Source: CF-118 sp035934385
Lineage (GTDB): Bacteria; Chloroflexota; Dormibacteria; Dormibacterales; Dormibacteraceae
DNA length: 64,000 nucleotides
NCBI GenBank assembly: GCA_035934385.1
Contig: DASYXY010000070.1
Span: forward strand, 21,080 to 85,079
Direction: 5' to 3'
Every line of letters starts with the position of its first letter. Position 1 is the first letter of the stretch. This document shows, in pieces, positions 31,074 to 39,923 of this stretch. The notes under the pieces are model-generated. The model made no database searches. It was not told the origin of the DNA and saw nothing but the letters and a program-made list of their open reading frames with translations. Made by a program: the position numbers and the translations under genes.

Positions 31074-31894
31074 CTGAAGAACCCATTGCTCTTGGCCACC
31101 TTCGGGCTGACCCTCCTGCGCAGGCCATCGCCGTCGAGGTTACGCGTGATCTTGCCCTCCTCGATGACCGAGATCGCGCCTGTCTCCTCGGATACGACCA
31201 TCACCAGCGCGTCCGATGCGAGTGACAGCCCCACCGCGGCACGGTGCCGGGTGCCGAGCCGCTCGCGAACGATTCCCTCCTCGGGCAGGGGCAGCAGGCA
31301 GCCGGCCGCGATGATCTTGTTGCCGCGGACGATCACGGCCCCGTCGTGCAGTGGAGAGTTGGGATAGAAGATCGACTGCAGCACCTCCGCCGAGATCTCG
31401 CCGTTGATGCGTACGCCGGTTGCCGCGTAGTCCTCGAGGCCCACAGATCTTTCAAACGCGATGAGGGCGCCCTGGCGTTTCGAGCTGAGCCGCTCGGCGG
31501 CGCGGATCGCCTCGGAGATGGCCACGTTGTACTGGCCGGGGTTGTAGCCGGAAAGCGGCCTGCCGATGCCGCCGAGCCGTCCGAGGCGCCCCACCTGGTC
31601 GAGGGCGCGCCGCAACTCAGGCTGGAACATGATGATGACGGCGATGATGATGAAGAACGTCGCGTTGCGGAACAGCCAGCCCAGCAGCACGAGATTCAAT
31701 TGGTTGGCGACCACGCCGATGACGGCGAGCAGGATCAGTCCGACCAGCACCTGCGTGCCCTGGGTGCCGCGCAGTAGACGGAGGAGCTGGTACAGCACCA
31801 GCGCCACGACGATGACATCGATCAGCTCCGCCCACCCGAGGTGGTGCATGACCTCGAGGAGCTGGGTGTAGAACTGCTGGAGGTCCTGGCTCAC
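31070..31894 (-). CDS. cdaA: diadenylate cyclase CdaA
   Basis: A 274-residue membrane enzyme making c-di-AMP from two ATP. Three N-terminal helices (to about residue 100) precede the DAC domain, which has the catalytic PLHDGAVIVRGNKI and the LGTRHRAAVGLSL motif (DGA and RHR intact). c-di-AMP controls potassium and wall homeostasis. Overlaps argF and the CdaR-like gene by four bases at each end, so it belongs to an argF-cdaA-cdaR-like transcript leading to glmS. Confidence 0.97.
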   Translation of the reverse strand: MSQDLQQFYTQLLEVMHHLGWAELIDVIVVALVLYQLLRLLRGTQGTQVLVGLILLAVIGVVANQLNLVLLGWLFRNATFFIIIAVIIMFQPELRRALDQVGRLGRLGGIGRPLSGYNPGQYNVAISEAIRAAERLSSKRQGALIAFERSVGLEDYAATGVRINGEISAEVLQSIFYPNSPLHDGAVIVRGNKIIAAGCLLPLPEEGIVRERLGTRHRAAVGLSLASDALVMVVSEETGAISVIEEGKITRNLDGDGLRRRVSPKVAKSNGFFR

Positions 31895-32814
31895 CGACCT
31901 GACCCAAAGAGCTCAGCCATCAGCGCCATCTGCGTGTAGAGGCGATTGCCTGCCTGCTGGAAAACGACGGACTGCTTGCCGTCGATCACCGCGTCGGTGA
32001 CTTCTTCCCCGCGATGCGCGGGCAGGCAGTGCATGAAGACGGCGTCCGGCACTGTCGCCATCAACGCCTCGTTGACCTGGTACTCAGCAAACACGTGCTT
32101 CCGTGACTCGCGCTCCGTCTCGTGGCCCATCGAGGTCCAGACATCGGTGTAGACCGCGGTCGCGCCTTCGACCTTGGACAGGTCGTTGCTGATGCTGAGG
32201 CGATCGCCGTCAACCGACAACCCCCGCGCCCTGCCTATCACGGCCTCGTCGGGTTCATACCCGCTGGGCGTGATCACGGTCAGCGCGAAGCCGAGGCGCG
32301 TGGACGCCTCCATGAGCGAGGCCGCAATGTTGTTGCCGTCACCTACGTATGCAACGTGGTGGCGGTTCAGTGGGCCGCGCACCTCCTCGAGCGTCATCAG
32401 GTCGGCAAGGATCTGGCACGGATGCGAGCGCTCGGTGAGCGCGTTGATGACAGGCTTCTCTGCGGCAGAGGCGAGCTCCACGATGTCGGCGTGGCTGCGC
32501 AGACGCGCCACGATCCCGTCCACGTACTGGTCCAGGACCCTGGCCGCGTCGCCGACGCTCTCCCGGTAGCCCAGCTGGACATCCTGCTCTCCCAGCGTCG
32601 TCCTCGATCCGCCGAGGCGCGCGATCGCCACCTCGAAAGACACGCGCGTGCGATGGGAAGGGCGCTGAAAAAGCATCGCGATGTGACGGCCGGCGAGCGG
32701 CCGCTGCGCCCATCGCCCAGCCTTGATGTCATGCGCGAGGCCAAGCACAGCCCGAAGCTCGGCGGCTTCGAGGTCGCCTACGTCGAGAAAATCACGGCCG
32801 AAAAGACCGTTCAC
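31891..32814 (-). CDS. argF: ornithine carbamoyltransferase
   Basis: A 307-residue transcarbamylase forming citrulline in arginine synthesis. The carbamoyl-phosphate loop reads FQRPSHRTRVSFEVA, with His where the usual STRT/SLRT has Thr or Leu; ERSHPCQILADLMT and the ornithine-binding MHCLPAHRGEEV are standard. No other arg genes are adjacent. Initiates in MNGLFGRDFLDVGDL. Confidence 0.95.
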   Translation of the reverse strand: MNGLFGRDFLDVGDLEAAELRAVLGLAHDIKAGRWAQRPLAGRHIAMLFQRPSHRTRVSFEVAIARLGGSRTTLGEQDVQLGYRESVGDAARVLDQYVDGIVARLRSHADIVELASAAEKPVINALTERSHPCQILADLMTLEEVRGPLNRHHVAYVGDGNNIAASLMEASTRLGFALTVITPSGYEPDEAVIGRARGLSVDGDRLSISNDLSKVEGATAVYTDVWTSMGHETERESRKHVFAEYQVNEALMATVPDAVFMHCLPAHRGEEVTDAVIDGKQSVVFQQAGNRLYTQMALMAELFGSGR

Positions 32815-32847
32815 GTTTGAGAATCATGATCCCCCGGCCCCCACCCC

Positions 32848-32870
32848 AGCCCTTCCCCTAAAGGGGGAGG
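32848..32870. repeat. GC-rich hairpin at the end of the 32858 gene
   Basis: CCCTTCCCC-TAAA-GGGGGAGGG forms a nine-pair stem with one wobble. It overlaps the 3' end of the minus-strand gene and belongs to the C/G-run hairpins seen in other spacers. No T-run follows on either strand. Confidence 0.4.
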
Positions 32871-33394
32871 GAAAAGGAACCGTCGGCGACGACCGGGGCG
32901 GTGGCAAGGTCCCGGGCCGAATCGAACTCGGGGAGGCGGCTGCGCAGCTCAGGGTCGTCTCGAAGCCTCAGGATGAGGTCCCGGCACGACCCGGCCTCGA
33001 GCCCGAAATCGGCCGGCTTGAACCGGATCGGGGTTTCGTGCCGGAGGTGGATCGTCAACCTGTCCGTCAGCTTGATGCTCGGCCAGGAGGCATCGCCGGC
33101 GAGCGTGACCGTGTCCATGCGATCCCACAGAGCCCGCATCTCGTGGCGGTCGTGGATCACCACCAGACGATCGCGGAAGAGTCCTAGCTTGCCCGAGGGC
33201 CACGCGCGCAGGCCAGATGCCGCCCAACCGGTCACGGCCAGGCCCGCCACAACGCCGCCTCCCAGAGCGACGGCCGCCACCAGGCCTCCTGGGAGCCGCA
33301 GGGCGACGAAGGCAAGGGCTGCGAAAGCCACCGTGCAGACGGCGGCGCAGACCGCAACGGTCAGGATCGGCCTGCGCGAGCGGACGTAAATCAT
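32858..33394 (-). CDS. membrane protein with two N-terminal helices, possible bacterial PH-like domain
   Basis: A 178-residue protein: two close membrane helices (residues 9-57), then a soluble domain (GKLGLFRDRLVVIHDRHEMR, ALWDRMDTVTLAGDA, KLTDRLTIHLRHETPIRF) resembling bacterial PH-like domains. No named family recognised. The last residues (ADGSFSLPL) are encoded in a palindromic repeat, so the native C-terminus may be altered. Stands alone between argF and the acyl-CoA synthetase. Confidence 0.65.
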   Translation of the reverse strand: MIYVRSRRPILTVAVCAAVCTVAFAALAFVALRLPGGLVAAVALGGGVVAGLAVTGWAASGLRAWPSGKLGLFRDRLVVIHDRHEMRALWDRMDTVTLAGDASWPSIKLTDRLTIHLRHETPIRFKPADFGLEAGSCRDLILRLRDDPELRSRLPEFDSARDLATAPVVADGSFSLPL

Positions 33395-33483
33395 TCCCGC
33401 CCCACCACGAATTAGTCTAGGGCCGACCCGAGCGGGTGGTCCGGCAGCGGCCGGTGCATGATGTGAAGAGCAGGAGGCGCTAA

Positions 33484-35355
33484 ATGGACGTAACGGCTGA
33501 GCGAGCCGACATCGACAGAACAGTCTCCGGCAAGACCGTCTGCACGATCTTCGCCGACGCCGTCCGCAACTGGCCGGAAAAGACTGCGCTGCGCTGGAAG
33601 CGGGACGGAGAATGGCACCAGCTCACCTGGCGTGAGTACTCGGATCAGGTGGCGGCGGCCACCCTGGCCCTCGGCGATCTCGGGTTCGGCCCCGGCCAGT
33701 TCGGGCTGATCATGGCCCGCAACGTTCCCGAGCACGTGATCGCCGACCTCGGCATCGTTCACGCAGGCGGGGCGGCGATCAGCGTTTACAACACGCTCGC
33801 ACCCGAGCAGCTCGAGTACGTCGCGAACCACTCGGAGGCGACCGTCGCGTTCGTCGAGGACGAAGCATTTCTCGCCAAGTTCCTCGCCATCCGGGACAAA
33901 ACACCCCACATGCGCCACATCGTGCTCGTGCGCGGCCGAGCGACCGACGGGGTGATCGCCTGGGACGACTTCATGGCCAAGGGAAGCAAGGCGTACGAGG
34001 CGGACCCGAAAACCTTCCACGCGACATGGCGGGCGGTCGGACCCGAGGACGCGCTCAGCTTGATCTACACGTCCGGCACCACCGGGCCTCCGAAGGGAGT
34101 CATGTACTCCCATAACAACGTCCTCTGGACCATGGAGGCGTCTCGACGAATGCTTCCCTTCGACCATGACGTGCTGGTGAGCTATCTGCCGCTTGCGCAC
34201 GTCGCGGAGCGATTCACGTCCCAGTGGAACGGCATCTACGTCGGTCACGAGGTCTACTTCTGTCCCGACCCCAACGAGCTGCTCGCCTACTTGGTTGAAG
34301 CGCACCCCACCGTTTTCGTCGGCGTGCCCCGTGTGTGGGAGAAGCTGATGTCCGGCATCCAGGCGGGACTCGCCGCCGAACCAGACGAAGCGAAACGCCA
34401 GATGGCGCAGGGCGCGGTCGCCGCGGCCATCAGCGCCTACAAGCTCAAGCGGGATGGACAGCCTGTTCCATCCGAGCTCGCCTCTGCGGTGGACAAGGCG
34501 CAGCCGCTGTTCACGATGCTGCGGGCAAAGGTCGGCCTCGACCGATGCAGGACCGCCATCACCTCGACGGCGCCGTGCCGTCCCGAGGTCCATGAATTCT
34601 GGGCCGGGCTCGGCCTGCCGTTGTACGAGGTCTGGGGCATGAGCGAGCTCACCGGTCCGGCGACCGCGGTCCCCCTGGGTGACCACCGGGCACCCTCGGT
34701 CGGAGTCGCGTTGCCGGGCGTCGAGGTCAAGCTGGGCGAAGACGGCGAGCTGCTCGTTCGCGGCGGCAACGTCATGATCGGCTACTACAAAGAACCCGCC
34801 AAAACCGCTGACATCGTCGACAAAGACGGCTGGGTGCACAGCGGCGACATCGCCACACTCGAGAACGGCCACTTCCGCATCGTCGACCGCAAGAAGGAGC
34901 TGATCATCACATCGGCGGGCAAGAACATCTCGCCCGCCAACCTCGAGGCGCTGGCCAAATCCAGCCCCATCATCGGCCAGGCGGTGGCTGTCGGCGACGG
35001 GCGCAAGTTCATTTCGGTGCTCGTGGTGCTCGACCCGCAGGTCGCGCCGGTGTGGTCCAAGGCGCACGGTGTCGAAGCCGCATCCACCGCGGAGCTCGCC
35101 GAGAGCTCGGCCGTGGTCGACGAGGTTCGGCGGGCGCTCCAGCAGGCCAACACACACCTGTCTCGCGTGGAGCAGTTCAAGCGATTCACCATCCTGCCGG
35201 CCGAATGGTCGCCCGAGTCGGAGGAGCTGACGCCGACCATGAAGCTCAAGCGGCGCGTCATCAACACCAAGTACGGCCCTCAGATCGAGGCGATGTACAG
35301 CGATCACCCAGGTGGGCATGACGTCGACGGTGAGCGCGCGGAGGCTGGCGGCTAA
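33484..35355 (+). CDS. long-chain acyl-CoA synthetase, AMP-binding family
   Basis: A 623-residue adenylate-forming enzyme that activates fatty acids as acyl-CoA. The P-loop is LIYTSGTTGPPKGVMYSHNN, followed by SYLPLAHVAER, YEVWGMSELTG (A5 motif), GWVHSGDIATLE (A7) and DRKKELIITSAGKNISP (A8, with the catalytic-lysine region later near LTPTMKLKRR). Belongs to the long-chain FadD15/ACSL branch, marked by the insertion around AEPDEAKRQMA. AGGAGG lies eight bases before the ATG. Its stop overlaps that of the small RHH-like gene. Confidence 0.95.
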   Translation: MDVTAERADIDRTVSGKTVCTIFADAVRNWPEKTALRWKRDGEWHQLTWREYSDQVAAATLALGDLGFGPGQFGLIMARNVPEHVIADLGIVHAGGAAISVYNTLAPEQLEYVANHSEATVAFVEDEAFLAKFLAIRDKTPHMRHIVLVRGRATDGVIAWDDFMAKGSKAYEADPKTFHATWRAVGPEDALSLIYTSGTTGPPKGVMYSHNNVLWTMEASRRMLPFDHDVLVSYLPLAHVAERFTSQWNGIYVGHEVYFCPDPNELLAYLVEAHPTVFVGVPRVWEKLMSGIQAGLAAEPDEAKRQMAQGAVAAAISAYKLKRDGQPVPSELASAVDKAQPLFTMLRAKVGLDRCRTAITSTAPCRPEVHEFWAGLGLPLYEVWGMSELTGPATAVPLGDHRAPSVGVALPGVEVKLGEDGELLVRGGNVMIGYYKEPAKTADIVDKDGWVHSGDIATLENGHFRIVDRKKELIITSAGKNISPANLEALAKSSPIIGQAVAVGDGRKFISVLVVLDPQVAPVWSKAHGVEAASTAELAESSAVVDEVRRALQQANTHLSRVEQFKRFTILPAEWSPESEELTPTMKLKRRVINTKYGPQIEAMYSDHPGGHDVDGERAEAGG

Positions 35356-35540
35356 CTCTTCGCCGCGGCCTTGCCTCGGCTGTTGGGCTTGAAGCTCATC
35401 ACCGCGTCGGTGAACAGGCGCGTCGCCAGTCTCGTCTTGGGCTCACCGGTGCGAGCCGCAATCTTCGTGAGCTGATCGATGACGCGCGGCTCGATGTTGA
35501 GCCGGTACAGCTGCTTCACGACTGGAGCCTTGTCTTTCAA
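35352..35540 (-). CDS. small RHH-like DNA-binding protein
   Basis: A 62-residue basic protein: KQLYRLNIEPRVIDQLTKIA, then ARTGEPKTRLATRLFTDAVM, the strand-helix-helix pattern of ribbon-helix-helix proteins, and a Lys/Arg-rich tail. The TTG at 35540 is chosen because GAGGAGG lies nine bases upstream; the longer open frame above it runs through the phosphatase gene and is rejected. No toxin partner is adjacent. Confidence 0.65.
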   Translation of the reverse strand: MKDKAPVVKQLYRLNIEPRVIDQLTKIAARTGEPKTRLATRLFTDAVMSFKPNSRGKAAAKS

Positions 35541-35623
35541 CTGCCGAATCCTCCTCGAACGCTCTGGGTAGTTGGCGCTCCGAGGATTCTCGTGGCGGTG
35601 GCGCCTGATGCCAACGCAGGGTG

Positions 35624-36319
35624 TTAAGACAGGAGCTTTCTCTGCAGACGCTCTATCGCCGCCGGTTCCAAGTCCCCGGCGAGAAGGTACGGCTCGACAC
35701 CTCCCCACCTTCGGTCCAGGTGGTCCAGTGCGCCGAGGATCCACTCGGGCGGGCAGCGCAGCTCGTCGCGCATCGCGTCGATGCGCTCTGGCGGAGCCGC
35801 CGCCAGCCACTCCACGTAGCGGTCGGCGAGGTGCAGGTCGGTCTCGGAGTAGTCGGCGGCGATGGCGTCGGAGTGAACGCCTGCCAGTGACAGCACCATG
35901 GCCGCCACCAGCCCAGTTCGATCCTTGCCCGCGTAGCAGTGGAAGACCACCGGCCCGTCGACCTCCGACATCGCCTCGAAGATCCGGGCGATGCCTTGCT
36001 GCCGGCGATCGAGCATGACAAGGTAGCGGTCGGACATCGACGGGATCTCCGCCAGCTCCGGCGCCAGGGCGTCGTCCACCAGGGGACGGTGAACGTACTC
36101 CGGTCCGTAATCCGGGGCCGCGAACGGACTCGGGAACTTGACGGCCTCGGACTCGCTGCGTAGGTCGATGACGTGGGTGACGCCGAAGTTCCACATCGCC
36201 GTCACACCCTCGGGCGTGAGATAGGACACGTTGTCGGAGCGCACGATGACCCCGCTTCGTGTGACGCCTCCGCTGTGCGGGAGCCCACCCAGGTCTCGCG
36301 TGTTGCGGCAGTCGGGCCA
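35624..36319 (-). CDS. protein tyrosine/serine phosphatase, start codon unclear
   Basis: A Y_phosphatase3-type dual-specificity phosphatase. The signature loop HCYAGKDRTG holds the Cys(x5)Arg active site, and VIDLRSESEAVKF precedes it. From the only standard start (GTG at 36244) there are 206 residues, but the conserved N-terminal segment WPDCRNTRDLGGLPHSGGV lies in frame upstream, up to about 36319, with no ATG, GTG or TTG before the rpsI gene. I extend the coding region to that Trp; the true initiation codon is unknown. Follows rpsI. Confidence 0.8.
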   Translation of the reverse strand, partial: WPDCRNTRDLGGLPHSGGVTRSGVIVRSDNVSYLTPEGVTAMWNFGVTHVIDLRSESEAVKFPSPFAAPDYGPEYVHRPLVDDALAPELAEIPSMSDRYLVMLDRRQQGIARIFEAMSEVDGPVVFHCYAGKDRTGLVAAMVLSLAGVHSDAIAADYSETDLHLADRYVEWLAAAPPERIDAMRDELRCPPEWILGALDHLDRRWGGVEPYLLAGDLEPAAIERLQRKLLS

Positions 36320-36348
36320 GGCGAGCTTGCGCGCGCCCGCCGCCGCTG

Positions 36349-36741
36349 CTACCGCTTCGTGTACTGCGGGGCTTTGCGGGCCCTCTTCAGGCCGTATTTC
36401 TTGCGCTCCTTCATGCGCGCATCGCGTGTGAGAAGTCCTGCTTTCTTGAGTGCGGGGCGGTAGTCGGGGTCGTATTGGATGAGCGCGCGGGAAATGCCAT
36501 GGGCGATAGCGCCGGCCTGTCCGCTCGTCCCTCCTCCTTCCACGTGGACGCTGATGTCGAACTTCCGCTGCGTGCTCGTCACGCGGAGCGGCGCCAGGGC
36601 GGCCAGCTCCAGCACGCGGCGGCCGAGGAAGGCCAGCGGGTCCTTCTCATTGACGGTGACCCGGCCTTCACCGGGCTGGATGCGGACTCGCGCCACGGCG
36701 TTCTTCCGCCGCCCGGTTCCTCGGTTGAACGTCTCAGCCAA
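36349..36741 (-). CDS. rpsI: 30S ribosomal protein uS9
   Basis: A 130-residue protein with GTGRRKNAVARVRIQPGEGR at the N-terminus and the RARKAPQYTKR tail that reaches the ribosomal P site. Overlaps rplM by eight bases; the rplM-rpsI pair ends the ribosomal cluster. Confidence 0.98.
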   Translation of the reverse strand: MAETFNRGTGRRKNAVARVRIQPGEGRVTVNEKDPLAFLGRRVLELAALAPLRVTSTQRKFDISVHVEGGGTSGQAGAIAHGISRALIQYDPDYRPALKKAGLLTRDARMKERKKYGLKRARKAPQYTKR

Positions 36742-37201
36742 TCTTGATTTCTCCCTTCGAGTCGAATGTGAGCGGCTTCGGCTTCTGCGCCGTGTGCCCG
36801 TGGTCGGGGCCGGCGTAGACCCGAAGCCGGGTGAGCATGTCCGCGCCGAGCGTGTTGCGCTGCAGCATCCCGCGAACCGCGTTGGTCACAGGAAACGTCG
36901 GATCGAGCTTCTGCGCCGTGTCGAGCGACCGAGTGCGCAGGCCGCCCGGGTACCCGGTGTAGCGCGTGTATCGCTTGGTGGTGCCTTTCGTGCCGGTCAC
37001 CTTCACCTTGGCGGCGTTGATGACGATCACGTGATCGCCGCTGTTGAGGTGCGGCGTGAACGTCGGCTTGTGCTTGCCGCGCAGCACCTTGGCCACGCCC
37101 GAAGCAAGGCGGCCGAGCACCTGGTCCGTGGCGTCCACCACGAACCAATCCGAGTTCTGCAGGTCGGCGGCTTTCGCTGTCCAGGTCTTGTGTTTGCTCA
37201 A
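36734..37201 (-). CDS. rplM: 50S ribosomal protein uL13
   Basis: A 155-residue protein; WFVVDATDQVLGRLASGVAK and GDHVIVINAAKVKVTG are the family hallmarks. Slightly longer than usual at the C-terminus (TFDSKGEIKIG). Overlaps rpsI and begins eleven bases before the truA stop. Confidence 0.98.
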   Translation of the reverse strand: MSKHKTWTAKAADLQNSDWFVVDATDQVLGRLASGVAKVLRGKHKPTFTPHLNSGDHVIVINAAKVKVTGTKGTTKRYTRYTGYPGGLRTRSLDTAQKLDPTFPVTNAVRGMLQRNTLGADMLTRLRVYAGPDHGHTAQKPKPLTFDSKGEIKIG

Positions 37202-37211
37202 TCTGGGTCCT

Positions 37212-37928
37212 TCAGTAAATCACTTCCATCAGGGTGAGGCCCCCGGCGGGGGCGGTTTTTGGCGCCAGGCGCCTGTCCCGCGCTCGCAGCAGCTCGCCTA
37301 CCCATCCGGCCGGTCGGCGGCCAAGGCCGACCTCCGCCAACGCACCGGCGATGCTGCGCGCCAGGCCCCGCAGGAAACCCTCGGCCACCAGCTCCAGCTC
37401 GACGAAGTCCCCACGGCGCCGCACCGTCGCGCTCCGCATCTCGCGCAGGCGCGCCCTGGCCGGCTCTGACGCCGAGCAGAAGGTGGTCCAGTCGTGTTTG
37501 CCGCCCAGGGCCTCCGCGGCGCGAGACATGGCGCCAACATCGAGCCTTCCCCGAACATGCCAGCACCGCTCGCGCTCGAGCGCCGGGCGTGCCGGCCGGT
37601 CCATGTAGCGATAGCGATATCGCCGCCAGCGGGCCGAGAAGCGAGAGTGGAAACCATCGGGTGCAGACTCCGCCTTGAGCACGGCCACGTCTTCCGGCAG
37701 CAGCGCGTTGAGCGCCGCCGCGAGGCGGTCGGTAGGTATGCGACCTTCGAACCGGAAGTTCGCGACCTGGCCTTCGGCATGCGCGCCGGCGTCGGTGCGA
37801 CCCGCGCCATAGACGACGTGGTCCTTGCCGGTCAGCTCGCGCAGCGCGCGCTTCAACTCGGCTTCGACAGTTCGCCCCCGAGCCTGCTGCTGCCAGCCGG
37901 CAAAGCCGGCCCCGTCGTACTCGAGCAC
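37212..37928 (-). CDS. truA: tRNA pseudouridine(38-40) synthase TruA
   Basis: A 238-residue enzyme that isomerises U38-U40 in the tRNA anticodon arm. The catalytic Asp is in GAGRTDAGAHAEGQ; FHSRFSARWRRYRY and FLRGLARSIAGAL are also typical. The GTG at 37928 gives an N-terminus (MLEYDGAGFAGWQ) two or three residues shorter than usual, preceded by an A/T-rich 18-base spacer after rplQ without a Shine-Dalgarno. Confidence 0.95.
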   Translation of the reverse strand: MLEYDGAGFAGWQQQARGRTVEAELKRALRELTGKDHVVYGAGRTDAGAHAEGQVANFRFEGRIPTDRLAAALNALLPEDVAVLKAESAPDGFHSRFSARWRRYRYRYMDRPARPALERERCWHVRGRLDVGAMSRAAEALGGKHDWTTFCSASEPARARLREMRSATVRRRGDFVELELVAEGFLRGLARSIAGALAEVGLGRRPAGWVGELLRARDRRLAPKTAPAGGLTLMEVIY

Positions 37929-37946
37929 GATCTTTGTATTTATTTG

Positions 37947-38300
37947 TTAGTCGACGAGCTCGATGATCACCATCGGCGCTGAGTCGCCCACTCGCGGTCC
38001 CTTGTGGATGATGCGTGTGTATCCGCCGGGACGCTCGGACAGCCGCGGGATCAGGTTCGAAAACAACCTTTCGACCACCTCTGGCTTGGATACCTCCGCG
38101 CTCACCCGCCGGCGGGCGGCGATGTCCTGGCCCTTGGCGGTGGTGATGAGCCGCTCGACCCACCGCCGAAGCTCCTTGGCGCGAGCTTCGGTGGTGGTGA
38201 TGCGGCCGCTTTCGAGCAGCGACGTGCACAGGTTGCGCATCAGCGCCTTGCGCGCATCCGTGTCGCGGTTGAAGCGGCGGCCGCTCTTCTGGTGACGCAT
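37947..38300 (-). CDS. rplQ: 50S ribosomal protein bL17
   Basis: A 117-residue protein starting MRHQKSGRRFNRDTDARKAL, with TTEARAKELRRWVERLITTA. The ATG at 38300 is chosen; a longer open frame upstream overlaps rpoA in another frame. Last gene of the alpha cluster before truA. Confidence 0.97.
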   Translation of the reverse strand: MRHQKSGRRFNRDTDARKALMRNLCTSLLESGRITTTEARAKELRRWVERLITTAKGQDIAARRRVSAEVSKPEVVERLFSNLIPRLSERPGGYTRIIHKGPRVGDSAPMVIIELVD

Positions 38301-38311
38301 CGAGAAATGGG

Positions 38312-39274
38312 TTAGCCCCGCAGGACCGTTCCCATCTCCTCGGGCTTGATGAAGCCCTTCTCGACCAGCTTCTCCTTGATCTCGTCGAGCGACTTGCGCC
38401 CGAAGTTCCGAAGCGCAAGCAGCTCCTCTTCCTTCTTCTGGAGCAGCTGGCCGACGGTCTGGATCTCGTTCGCCTTCAGGCAGTTGAAAGCCCTCACCGA
38501 CAGGTCGAGCTCCTCGATGGGCGTGTCCATCAGCGGGCTGCGGCCGGTCTTGTCGATGTCGGTGCCGGGCTTCTGGATCGACTCGCCGAAGTGGACGAAC
38601 AGGTCCAGGTGCTTGGTGAACAGCTCGGCCGCGTGGCTGACTGCCTCTTCGGGCGACATCGTGCCATCGGTCCAGACCTCGATGATCAGGCGATCGAAGT
38701 CGGTCGACTGCCCGACACGGGTCTTCTCCACGGTGAAGTTCGCCTTCTCGACCGGGGTGAAGATCGCGTCGATCGGAATGACGCCGATGGGCTGCCCTTC
38801 GCGCTTGTTGCGCTCCGCCGGAACGTAGCCCTTGCCACGCTCGACGTTGAGCTCCATGCGCAGGTGCCCCTTGGCGGCCAGCGTGCAGATGTAGAGGTCG
38901 GGGTTGACGATCTCGACGTCCGAGGTGGCCTGGATGTGAGATGCGCGGACCTCGGCCGGGCCTTTGACATCCAGCAGCAGCGTGATCGGGTCCTCGGTGA
39001 AGCTCTTGAGGCATAGCTTCTTGAGGTTGAGGATGACCTCGGTCACGTCCTCCTTTACGTGCGGTATCGCTGTGAACTCGTGGGCCACGCCGTCGATCTG
39101 GATCGACGTGACGGCGGCGCCCCAAAGCGAGGACAGCAGTACACGACGCAGCGTGTTGCCGAGCGTCGTGCCGAAACCAGGCTCGAGCGGCTCGATGTCG
39201 AACTTGCCGTAATTGGCGGTCGCCTCGAGCTTGCGAACCTGCGGCGTGACGGTGATCTGGGTGTCGATTGCCAA
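38312..39274 (-). CDS. rpoA: DNA-directed RNA polymerase alpha subunit
   Basis: A 320-residue subunit. The N-terminal dimerisation domain has GFGTTLGNTLRRVLLSSLWG; the C-terminal UP-element/activator-binding domain has LDLSVRAFNCLKANEIQTVG and LLALRNFGRKSLDEIKEKL. Normal length. Confidence 0.99.
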   Translation of the reverse strand: MAIDTQITVTPQVRKLEATANYGKFDIEPLEPGFGTTLGNTLRRVLLSSLWGAAVTSIQIDGVAHEFTAIPHVKEDVTEVILNLKKLCLKSFTEDPITLLLDVKGPAEVRASHIQATSDVEIVNPDLYICTLAAKGHLRMELNVERGKGYVPAERNKREGQPIGVIPIDAIFTPVEKANFTVEKTRVGQSTDFDRLIIEVWTDGTMSPEEAVSHAAELFTKHLDLFVHFGESIQKPGTDIDKTGRSPLMDTPIEELDLSVRAFNCLKANEIQTVGQLLQKKEEELLALRNFGRKSLDEIKEKLVEKGFIKPEEMGTVLRG

Positions 39275-39302
39275 GAGTCTCCTTAAACCTCCGTTTCCCG
39301 CT

Positions 39303-39923
39303 TCAGCGGGAGTAGAACTCGACGATCAGTTGTTCTTCCACCCCTGACTCCATTTCATGCCTTTCGGGCCGAGCCAGGATCTTCGCCGTCTTGTCCTCGC
39401 CGTTCAACGACAGCCAGGATGGGACGGGGCGGACTTTGGATGCCTCCAGGGCCACGTCGATGACCCCGTCGGCGGGCTTCACCCTGAGCACGTCGCCCGG
39501 CTTGAGCTCGTAAGACGGGATGTTCACCGTCTTGCCGTTGATCTCGAAGTGCCGGTGAGTGACGAGCTGTCGCGACTGCTTGCGCGACGCGCCCAGGCCG
39601 AGCCGGTAGACGACGTTGTCCATGCGCAGCTCCAGGTGGCGGAGCAGGTTGAGGCCGGTGACGCCCGGCTCGCGCGTCGCCTGGTCGAAGTAGTTACGGA
39701 ACTGCTTCTCGAGCAGTCCGTAAACGCGGCGCGCCTTCTGCTTGGCGCGCAGCTGCAGGCCGTAGTCGGACGTCTTGCGCTTGCGGGCCTGGCCGTGCAT
39801 GCCGGGCGCGAACGCCCTGCGCTCGATGGCGCACTTGGGCGTGTAGCAGCGCTCGCCCTTGAGGTACAGCTTGGCCCCTTCGCGGCGGCAGAAGCGGCAG
39901 ACCGGACCGCTGTAGTTGGCCAC
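39303..39923 (-). CDS. rpsD: 30S ribosomal protein uS4, zinc-binding form
   Basis: A 206-residue primary assembly protein. The N-terminus carries a four-cysteine zinc site (CRFCRREG...CYTPKC), and the S4 RNA-binding domain follows (GASRKQSRQLVTHRHFEING). The GTG at 39923 overlaps the rpsK stop by one base (TAGTG); an upstream start is rejected. Confidence 0.98.
   Translation of the reverse strand: MANYSGPVCRFCRREGAKLYLKGERCYTPKCAIERRAFAPGMHGQARKRKTSDYGLQLRAKQKARRVYGLLEKQFRNYFDQATREPGVTGLNLLRHLELRMDNVVYRLGLGASRKQSRQLVTHRHFEINGKTVNIPSYELKPGDVLRVKPADGVIDVALEASKVRPVPSWLSLNGEDKTAKILARPERHEMESGVEEQLIVEFYSR

Noticed and set aside
33412..35319. 635-residue open frame on the minus strand
   Set aside because: Antisense shadow of the acyl-CoA synthetase caused by high GC.
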